Positions 55,431 to 64,000 of a DNA stretch of 64,000 nucleotides are shown here, piece by piece. The DNA lies in assembly GCA_018398805.1 (NCBI GenBank), contig JAGFBZ010000814.1, positions 930,001 through 994,000 on the forward strand, given 5' to 3'. The DNA is from Hirundichthys speculiger. Taxonomy: Eukaryota > Chordata > Actinopteri > Beloniformes > Exocoetidae. How positions within the stretch are numbered: the first letter of the stretch is position 1; the number at the start of each line of letters is the position of its first letter. The notes under the pieces were generated by a model that worked only from the letters and a program-made list of their open reading frames with translations, was not told the origin of the DNA and ran no database searches. The position numbers and the translations under genes were made by a program.

Positions 55431-58158
55431 TGCTGTGGATTTCTCTGTTTACCTCTACAATTGCATAATGTACTTTAGATTACCACCTACTGTCAGTCAC
55501 AGGTGGCTCTTTTTACCTAACTAGTCTAAAGAATGTGCAGAACTCTTGTCAGTACTGACAAAAATTCACCCAGCTTTCCTTTCAACATCACAGCATAATT
55601 CTTTATGGATTTCTGACATCAGGGAAGAAAGCCCAGTCTACTGGCGAGGACAGACTTTACTACCCCTGTGTGTGCTCTCCATCTTGTTGGACATAGTTTT
55701 TGTTGGGCATAATTGTTTTTAAAATTCAATATGATAGTGATTATCAGACTACTGCAAAATACGACATGTAAAGCAGAAGAACTCACATTCCTCTGTGATT
55801 TTGCAGACAGGCATCCCTCTCCCCTCCACTATGGCTTTCTCCCATTATTCCAGGCAAAGTAGACAGGATCACCAGTCTTAAATAACAGGAAAGAAAGACC
55901 TACGAACACAGAAATTAGTTCAGGGATATCTGCCTATGTGAGAATATTATTTGCACCTGTAGGGACGGACATGTACATGTAAGAATAGTAAAGAGGAAAA
56001 AGAGACCAGTGCATTATGGGAGGTCCCCCAGCAGTCTAGACAAATAGCAACATAACTACAAGGATGTTCAGGACCCCTGTACCAGCCCCAACTATAAGCT
56101 GATGATTTGAAACTGAATGCTCTCTTGCTACCTTTGGGGGCTCTATATGTATTTATTCATATGGGCCTCCCTGGTGGCTTAGTGGCAGTGCTGTTGCCTA
56201 CCACATGGGAGGTCCCAGGTTTAAATTTCCGGTTGTGTCAGGAAAGGCATCTGGTGTAAAACTTGTGACAAGCTTCCAACACATATCATTCTGCTGATAT
56301 GTAATAGAACTAGTTTTTATTTTTTGCATCACTCTAAAATATGATAGTCCTTATTTTTCACACACCTTTGTTCAAGTAACTGTGTTAGAAGAGCTTAGTA
56401 GCTTGAAGGTATCCAAGTCTTGCACCTGTTCATTTGTAAATTGCACATGTGACCCGGGAAACTGTGACTCCTGAACCGTTCAGCTGCATACATATCCACA
56501 CTGTAGACAAGATAGGAAAAACATGCTGGGTGTCTCGGCAGAGGTGAGCTCAGTTGTGCAGTCAGTGGCTTCTCATCTATTCTTCCTCTAATCCATTAAA
56601 ATCTTGCTTCAGTTGATAACTTGACACAGTTAACCCATTTACCTTCCTTGTTTTGGGCTCATATGATTCTCAAGTTGCTGTTTATTAGCCAAGTCCACAG
56701 CTACAAACTCAACTAACGCCAGTCCAAAAGGTGGAGTTTCCCTGTATTCTTGGTAGTTAGACTACTTCTCATCAGGTCCAGTTGAAAAAAAGCAAAATAC
56801 TTAGAGTGGTCAAATCTTGTGTAGTGAAATGGAAGAGCTCCTCTTATGAATGAAGACTGGCCTGTACTTTTACTCAAGATTTGAACTGCATAACTACTGT
56901 GTTTTTCTCTTCTTTCTCTGCTTCTTTTCTTTTCTTTTTAACTGGACCTGGTCTGAAGTGGTGTAACTGCCAAAAGCACAGGAAAAGTTCACCTTTTTAC
57001 TTCTTCACAAACAGTGAAATGATATCATAAATCTTAAACTATTTATGTCAAAATTAGTATCAACTGTATCATTAAAAGACATACAAAGTGGTGTGCAGTG
57101 GAGCAGGAAAGCTGGTAAATCACGTGAATCAGTTTTGCAGAAAAAAACTTGTTGATCAAAGATGTTACTAGCAATGATGCAACCATTTTAGTTGCTTTGA
57201 ATAGTGGCTCCTGGATGCTGGTGTATGAGTCATTGCACGAAGATGATCCCCACCAGGCTGAGAGTTGTTGGGAGGGTGACCAGTTGCATTTTATGAGAGA
57301 GAATTTTTGCTAAGTGAATAGGTGTAACTGGCCAGGCTTGTACAGGTCTGGAACATATGGAAAACCAGATAGTTCTGGGGCAATCCAAGTAAACATTTGC
57401 TCAGTTTTATTTAATTACTTTTGTTCTGGTTGAATATAAAATGATATAATGAATAAATCCTAAACAATAGAGACAAGAATGGATTATTAAAGAACAACTA
57501 GTTTCATAGGCTCAGAGTGATCGTTTCTGAACAGAAATGTAGTATTGACATGGGTGAGGTCAGTTTGATGATTATTATAGGGATTTTCTTTTTTTTTTTT
57601 TCATGGTCCTAAGGACCCAAAATTTGTAGGCAAAAAAATAAAACAGTTGTTTATGCAATTTGTAAAAACCCACTTCTGCAAAAATACAGAAATACAAAAA
57701 AGAAAAAAACAGCTTTGTACTGTCACTTCTTTCTATATTCCTACTGGCATTTGTAACAGGGAATACCCTGCAAAGTTTGGCAGCACAAGGGCCACACAAA
57801 TGAGACCAAATAGCACAGCTGCAATTAATCTGTAATCACTGATCTGCCAAACATGCATGTTTTTGGGAGGGTGGAGTAGGTCACAGAAAAACTCATGCAG
57901 AGGAAGAACATGCAAGCTCCTCAATGAAAAGACCCTGCTGGGCTTCAACTGGGAACGCTCTTGCTGTGAGGCCACAGTGCTATTCAGTTTTGATCAAAGT
58001 TGTTCCATTTTGCTTGATACCACTCTGAATACTTAAAATAGTTGGGTAAATTGTTCAAAAAATGAGTTTATTTACTTTTGAGATATATCTGTATACCAAA
58101 ACATTTAACTGGTCTTCACATGCTAAAGAGAGCACTTGCTGGAAATTATCATCTTTGA

Positions 58159-58190
<32 letters not shown>
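55431..58190. other. Serpin spacer, no gene seen
   Basis: Apart from the SINE at 56162-56290 and a SINE-like block near 57770-57990, the spacer is AT-rich unrecognised DNA ending in a poly(T) run at 58163-58190. That block has words such as GCATGTTTTTGGGAGG and AACATGCAAGCTCC. Confidence 0.5.
56162..56290 (+). repeat. tRNA-derived SINE
   Basis: A box-A-like TGGCTTAGTGG is followed about 45 nt later by a degenerate box B (GGTTTAAATTTCC). The tail AGGAAAGGCATCTGGTGTAA plus AACTTGTG is characteristic of fish tRNA-type SINEs. Confidence 0.7.
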
Positions 58191-58359
58191 GACCTTCTGC
58201 AAAAGCAAGCTCTAGCTGGTTAGCTCTACGGTGTGTCCTGCACATTCTCAGTTACATACGATTAGTCAGCAGTTGATCATTACATAGAGAAAATGCAGAA
58301 GCTGAACATACAAGTTAGGACAGAGAATAAACAAAAATGAATGTTCAGCTGTGTGGTCT

Positions 58360-58452
58360 TACAAGCAAAGGGTCTTTTTTTTTCTGTCCAGTGTGCTAGT
58401 CTGTGCTTTCCTGTCTGAGGTGATTACTGCAAATAATAAGCTGCAGAAGAAG
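58360..58452 (+). promoter_or_regulatory. Serpin copy 2 promoter-proximal segment and non-coding first exon
   Basis: Aligns with 48377-48451. Here the TATA-like box reads TACAAG instead of TATAAG, and the putative exon ends at 58452 with AAG/GTAAGT. Confidence 0.45.
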
Positions 58453-58667
58453 GTAAGTGAATTGAAATATTAATGTATAGCACATCACAGAAATGATCTA
58501 TTGTGCAACATCTCAAAATGTTATGAATATTGATAAACGCAGTTAAAAAAAAATGTAACACATTTGGACTAAACAGTAATTGGTAACTTGACTAATACTA
58601 TCATCTTACAACTGCTGTTATCATAACACAACATGAGAATGAAAGTTCCTGAAAATGCTGTTCAAGT

Positions 58668-58696
58668 TTATATATATATCTATGTATGTGTGTGTA

Positions 58697-58777
<81 letters not shown>
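58668..58777. repeat. (TG)n-(TA)n-(TG)n compound microsatellite in serpin copy 2 intron 1
   Basis: Roughly 25 TA units flanked by TG runs. Confidence 0.95.
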
Positions 58778-58940
58778 TATAAGTATTTTTTTTTAAAGGG
58801 GGTGCTTATTCATAAATATATTCAAAGCTCTGTATGAAGGACATCGTCTTGGAGGATTTCTAAATGAGAATTTGCAAATGCAAAAATTATGTAACCCAAA
58901 TAAACAAGGCTGCACTTTTGAACCTTTGTTTCAGTTCACC

Positions 58941-61556
58941 ATGAGGCCTGCAACCTTGGTTTTCTGGATCTTATCAGCAGTGGTCTGCGTGGGTACGGGT
59001 CACCCCCATAAAAGGCATGCCCTTGAAGCCCAAGACACTGCTGTGGACAGCGGTGACAACAGCGTCTCACTGGTGACTTCAGCAAACAAAAGAGTTTGCA
59101 TATAATCTCTACAGGAGATTAGCAGCTCATGCTGACTCTCAGGGAAAAAACATCTTTTTTTCACCAGCTAGTGTGTCTGTCGCCTTGGCTGCTTTGTCTG
59201 TGGGGGCACGGGGGGAGACCCACCGACAACTTTTCAGTGGTCTTGGTTTCAATAATTCACAGCTGAGCCAAACACAGGTCGATCAGGCCTTCCATACACT
59301 CCTCGCAAGCGAAAGGTCTCACGAGGACATTAGTGAAGGCACCGCTGTGTTCATGCACAACCTCTTCAAGCCACAGCCTGAATTCCTGGAAGTCTTGAAG
59401 GATTCTTATTTCGCAGATGGCTTCAATGTTGATTTCACTCAGACCACAGACAGTGCCAATACTATCAATAAGTATGTGGCAGATAAGACCAGTGGGAAGA
59501 TAGACAAGCTGGTCGACAGTCTGGATCCAAACACAGTCATGTATCTTGTTAGCTACATTTACTACAAAGGTAAAGAGGTTACATGGGATAAGATATTGTC
59601 TGGTTTTGAGTCAGTTCAAATCATATCTTGAGGGCAGGTTTGTTATTTCCATAAATGAGCTTAGATTTGAATTCATTCCCATGACGTGTGGAGTCCCTCA
59701 AGGATTATTTCTTGGATCACTGTTGTTCAACCTCTACATGCTTTCTCTGGGTTAAATCATATATGACAACAATGTTGCTTATGATAGCTATGTGATTACC
59801 CTTTGGTTATTTGACTTATTTAGCTTGTTCACCAAATGACTCTGGTCCAGTAGACTCTCTCTGCCGGTGCTTGGAGCAAATGAATAGCTGGATGCAATCA
59901 AGCCTCCTTCAGGTAAATCTGGATAAGACAGAAATGACTCTATTTGGCAACAAAATGGAAAGAATAAAAGTTGCTGCCTGATCAGAGGAATGTAAACAAA
60001 AGCTTTAAAATGTTTTAAAATGACTCAGACCTGAGATTCAGCAGCCACATCAAGTCTCTAACTAATGGGTTTTAATCACTTCAAACAGATATTAAGAGTC
60101 AGAGATCTGATGTTCAGGGTAGATTTTGAAAAGATCATCCATGTTTTTATCTCCAGAATATACTTTAAAGGGCTCTTAGTTTATAAATTAATTATTCAAT
60201 ATGGGACCAAAATACATTTCTAATTTCCTTGTAAAATATGAACCAAGCAGGGCTCTGACATCTTTAGGGTGCAGTCAGTTGGCAGAACCTCAACTTTGAA
60301 TCAAAAAGGGTGAAAATGCAATTAGTTACTATGCTGCACTCATGAAGTAAAGACATTAAATGGGCTTCAATTCTAGCCACCTTTAAAATTAAACTGTAAA
60401 CGCTGTTTTCCTATGCTTTCAAATTAAATTTTATTTTAAGATCCACTTATTACAGCACAGTTTCTAAAATCAAAGCATTGTTTTTCTTTTTTTGTGGTTT
60501 TATTATGGATTTTATTTGCATTCCTGTGCTGTTTTAGTTTCTTTTTCTGTTCTTTTCATCTTGATGTCTTTCTAAAGTACTTTGAGTTGTGATATGTGCT
60601 ATACAAATAAGCCTATCCCTTAAGCTGAAGCTGTACCATGTCTTATTTCTGCTCTTTACCTCCAAACAGGAAAATGGGCAACTCCATTTGATCCTGAGGT
60701 GACCAAGGATGATGTGTTCAGTGTCGAAGAGAACAAGAAGGTTTAAAATGTCCCAATTTCTTCAAAACATTTGAGTGATAAGATTTGTACGTCAGACCAT
60801 CATGAATACATTTTCCTTTAAAGGGACTTTGAACTGTCCTTTTTTAGGTTCCAGTCAAGATGATGAATATGGAAGATATGTTTGATACATACTATGACGA
60901 GGTTCTTAAGACGTCAGTCCTCCACCTCCCCTTCAACAGCTCCTATTCCATGCTGCTCTTGTTACCTGATGACATGGCAACTCTTGAGAATGCTATCAGC
61001 CCAGCTCATGTTACTGAATGGCTGAAATCGATGAATTCCAGGTTTGAAGAATCTTCATTAATGCCTTTCTTTAAATCTTTGCTTTGTTTTGCCAAATCAG
61101 TGCATACTTTATTTTTGTCTATTTCACAATTTCTAGGAGATATAGAATAACTGTTCCAAAGTTCTCCATCAAGACTTCATACCAGCTGAACAATGTGTTG
61201 ACTGAGATGGGAATGACAGATATATTTGGTCCTCAGGCAGATCTGAGTGGCATTTCAGAAGGACAGCAACTGGCAGTCACAGAGGTAAGAAAAAAGAACA
61301 CATACTGTTAAACATCTCCTGGGTCCCACATTTCCTCTAACTACCTCTGTTGTACTATAAGGTTGTGCACCAAGCTACCCTGGATGTTGATGAGGCTGGA
61401 GCCACTGCTGCAGCTGCTACAGGGATATTTGTGGGACCTAAAAGCTTTACACCTGTCCCGGTTCTGAGGTTTGACCATCCTTTTATGGTGATCATCACTG
61501 AGCGCAACACAGAAAACATGCTCTTCATGGGCAAGATTTTGGACCCCAATGTCTGA
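58941..61556 (+). CDS. Serpin copy 2, SERPINA1-like, one frameshift in exon 2
   Basis: A secreted clade A serpin, tandem duplicate of the gene at 49.7 kb. Coding exons are 58941-59569, 60670-60740, 60848-61041, 61137-61284 and 61362-61556 (TGA). They would give 411 aa if one extra A in the run 59088-59091 is discounted; human alpha-1-antitrypsin has 418 aa. The signal peptide is MRPATLVFWILSAVVCVGTG. Serpin motifs include [33 protein letters not shown], the hinge GATAAAATG and LFMGKILDPNV. Aligned to human alpha-1-antitrypsin, P1-P1' is Lys-Ser, predicting inhibition of trypsin-like proteases. Intron 2 is enlarged by an L2-like LINE. As read, translation stops at 59103-59105, so it is a pseudogene or a homopolymer error. 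Confidence 0.85.
59597..60613 (+). mobile_element. 5'-truncated L2/CR1-type LINE in serpin copy 2 intron 2
   Basis: The plus strand encodes a decayed reverse-transcriptase block with TCGVPQGLFLGSLLFNLYML near 59685-59745. A downstream block SWMQSSLLQVNLDKTEM lies near 59888-59938. The 3' end AAAGTACTTTGAGTTGTGAT followed by GTGCTATACAAATAA matches the L2-type tail. The equivalent intron of copy 1 is only about 100 bp. Confidence 0.85.
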
Positions 61557-61609
61557 TGAGGGAAACACTTGTTTTTTTAGCACAGCTTTTGCAATACATA
61601 TAAAATGAA

Positions 61610-61615
61610 AATAAA
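61610..61615 (+). terminator. Poly(A) signal AATAAA of serpin copy 2
   Basis: Canonical hexamer about 54 nt after the stop, homologous in position to that of copy 1. Confidence 0.7.
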
Positions 61616-62524
61616 AAAGCTTTTTCTTTGCTTTTTGCTGCTCCTTATCAAGGTCAATGACAGCTTGAATATTTCGAAGCTTCCTGCGACCTTGAAGCAT
61701 TCCTTTCGGAAGTGGGGTGCTGTTAGGGCTGCAACCTACCCTAGGTGTTGGAGCTGTAACCACCTTTTGTGGGACATGAAATAATATACACAACAGCATA
61801 GCAAACAAATAAAGCATTTCTGCTTAAAAGAATTATCCAAAGGAGGAAAAAGGTGAGAAGACGGAGTGCCACAGAAAACCTACATAAAGAAAAAAACATG
61901 CATTCAGCGAAGATGTCAGCCAACATTCCAAATATATAAGTAATGGTAGGCTACATTGTAGGGGAGTGTGGACAACATCACTTCAATGATGTCAGATTGT
62001 GGCAGCTCCCCTTGTTCCAAAAGTCTTCAAGTGTCTGTTGCATTGCAACTCAAGCACACGTTATTCTATTTAATGAGGTACTGATTAGGTGATCACCTGA
62101 ACCAAATCTTATTTAATGAGGAAAAGCATAAAAACCACTGCTGTGGTAATCAAAAAGTAATCAAAATAACTATTGACCATACCAGAAGAATTTAAAATAA
62201 AAGTTATGAGTGATTAAAAGAATGGTTCAATTCTGGCTTTACTGGCAGGATTCAGAGAGTATAAGGTTGCTTCTGTCCCTTAAATTTTGAAGAACGCAGT
62301 TCATAAGAACCAAATCAAGCAACAGATTAGGGACAACGAAACTCCAAACTGGCAGAGGCCGAAAAAGACTCTCCACTGACGACCAGGATACCCTCAACTC
62401 ACTGAATGTCAGATCAGTTCAAAACAGGTTTCCCAGGGAAAGGGTTCTAGTTGTGTGAAGCCAGAAAAAAAAGCCTTTCATCAAGAAGAAGCAAAGAAAA
62501 GCCAGGCTGTGGTCTGTTCAAGAC

Positions 62525-62617
62525 CAGGGGTGTCCAACTCCTGTCCTCGAGGGCCTTTGTCCTGCAAGTCTTAGATGTTTCCCTGCTTCAGCACACCTGA
62601 TTCAAATGAATGGATTG
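62525..62617. repeat. Truncated hAT-type fish repeat end
   Basis: The block begins CAGGGGTGTCCAACTCCTGT and continues CCTCGAGGGCC to CACCTGATTCAAATGAATGG. It resembles one end of a very common fish element. The opposite end was not found nearby, so this copy is partial. Confidence 0.55.
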
Positions 62618-63022
62618 TTAATAGACTTGTCATCCATTTTGAGTTGCTGCAATTTCAGCAAAATGGACTAGCCTGCCGCATCATTTTTTTCACTGTAATT
62701 TTTGGGGTGTCTTTGAATTCAGCCCTCTGTCGGTTGATAATTTTCATTTCCATTAAATAGATGTGGCATTCTTTTGTTCCTAACACATCACCCAGTCCAT
62801 ATCAGTATAAATAAACAGCATGATTTTTTTTCCCATTGAGATCTGATGTGTTTTCAAAGTGTTCCTTTATTTTTTTTTAGCAGTGTATATTAAAGGTTAG
62901 TGTCATATTTTGGCAGAACCTTTGAATGTTACATGCATTTTGATCTTGCAGCAGATGGTACTTTTCTTTTGTGTGAGTGAAAGTGAATGGGTTCTTCAAT
63001 GGCCCCTTCTGAAAGTCTAATC

Positions 63023-63386
63023 CAGCCATTCCCAAACTTCACCATACCAATCTGAAATGTGAAAAATCTTTGCAAACCTTTAAACAGCACTTTGATCAAC
63101 ATATTAGACTAAAAGCTACATTCCAATATTAATATAAGAGGTCAACAAATAAGGTGACACTTGTCATATTAAGTTAAGATTACAGGAGAGTAACACTCAG
63201 TTGGTTTGTTTTAATATTTCTAAATATTTTTCAAATAATGTAATAAATATTTTACAGTAATTAAAAACATATTTTAAAAGATCGAGGATTTAAAACATTT
63301 GTTTAATTTTAATGACCTCTCACGGCCCACCTGAAGTACCTCGACGGCCCACCAGGGGGCCGTGGCCCACACTTTGGGAATCACTG
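63023..63386. mobile_element. Non-autonomous hAT-like MITE, 364 bp
   Basis: The left end CAGCCATTCCCAAACT and right end ACTTTGGGAATCACTG are inverted repeats. The 8-bp target duplication GTCTAATC is exact (63015-63022 and 63387-63394). The right part contains CGGCCCACC repeats. No coding capacity. Confidence 0.9.
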
Positions 63387-64000
63387 GTCTAATCCAATAT
63401 ATTTTCTTTACACCTGAAACCCTGACTCTGTCAGTGAGGACAAAAAACACCCAACAGTGAAACATGAAAGAACAGGACAGACGAAGAGACAAACTGTGAT
63501 GGTGTGGTGTGTGCAGTATTGTGACTCCTACAGCGTTTGCATGTTGTGTTGTATGTAAATAAATATATGGTGGACTGTGCTACAATAAAAGGACAGATAT
63601 GCAAAAGTAAGACAAATGGAGTTATACCAATAAAACACACAATAAAGAAAAGTGGACAAAAGAAAAGGAGAGGATTCATACTATTTGTGTGTGTGTGTGT
63701 GTGCGCGTATGTGTGTGCATACAAGGTGCTTCCAAGTCTGTGTCTAGGTTGGGGGGGGGGATAAATGTTGATAGATATAGTAAAATGAACATAAACGTAT
63801 ACCTGTGCATGTCATTTATACGCCGATACATGTACCTTTTGTAGACATACATATGGATGGGTGCGTACAATATGAACATACATAGACAACAGCCCACGCA
63901 TTTATGCATATACACATACAGATGTATACAACTTGGGGTAGCACAAAACACAAACAAAATATAAAAAAAACAAACAAATATGAATGAATAAGTAGAAACT

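Larger units (their letters stand above)
61620..64000. other. Downstream of the serpins, repeats only
   Basis: Holds the truncated hAT repeat at 62525, the hAT MITE at 63023, a (GT)n microsatellite at 63685-63718 and a G run at 63751-63760. A region near 62225-62520 looks like decayed transposon coding sequence but could not be assigned to a family. No gene was recognised. Confidence 0.5.

Noticed and set aside
61341..61817. Minus-strand open frame of 158 codons over the last serpin exon
   Set aside because: It is antisense to a well-conserved serpin exon; the homologous strand of copy 1 does not keep the full frame.
62225..62520. Possible transposase relic between the serpins and the distal hAT repeats
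   Set aside because: Translation looks like decayed coding DNA, but I could not name a family or terminal repeats, so it is not listed as an element.

Overview
This window is nuclear DNA from a bony fish, most likely a percomorph teleost. The evidence is vertebrate exon-intron genes with canonical GT-AG splicing, dense (TA)n and (GT)n microsatellites, many small hAT-type elements with 8-bp target duplications, and L2-like and other fish-type non-LTR retrotransposon fragments. The species cannot be named from sequence alone. No CRISPR array, operon, tRNA, rRNA or intact autonomous transposon was seen.

Layout. From 1 to about 33.2 kb lies one minus-strand gene for a GRK4/5/6-subfamily G-protein-coupled receptor kinase. 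All 16 coding exons could be placed with consistent reading phase, giving 571 aa. Its first intron is 16.6 kb and its third 7.4 kb, and both are repeat-rich. From 36.4 to 39.4 kb on the minus strand is lsm1 (4 exons, 133 aa). Head-to-head with it, 790 bp away on the plus strand, is bag4 (5 coding exons, 40.2-43.7 kb), which carries an apparent 2-bp deletion inside the BAG domain. A dual-specificity phosphatase closest to dusp26 follows at 45.6-46.9 kb (+, 3 exons, 195 aa). Two tandem SERPINA1-like serpins follow at 48.4-51.5 kb and 58.3-61.6 kb (+). They are separated by a transposon-filled spacer whose core is a LINE relic split by a nested hAT element.

Gene logic. The lsm1-bag4 head-to-head pair with dusp26 matches gene content of the human FGFR1 region on 8p. 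Human GRK4, GRK5 and GRK6 lie in the sister FGFR3, FGFR2 and FGFR4 regions. A GRK beside lsm1/bag4 therefore suggests a fourth-paralogon GRK absent from mammals; this is inference from synteny. The two serpins are nearly identical through their core exons but differ completely over nine codons around the scissile bond of the reactive-centre loop. They therefore look like protease inhibitors retuned to different targets.

Caveats. bag4 and both serpins each contain small indels that break the frame, while the kinase, lsm1 and dusp26 do not. Real pseudogenisation and assembly indel error cannot be told apart here. I did not find a wholly new kind of system. The strongest leads are the serpin loop replacement, the ohnolog placement of the kinase, the bag4 frameshift, a G-quadruplex-like run just after the kinase stop codon, and a composite nested transposon with a near-perfect hairpin and GC-rich cargo.
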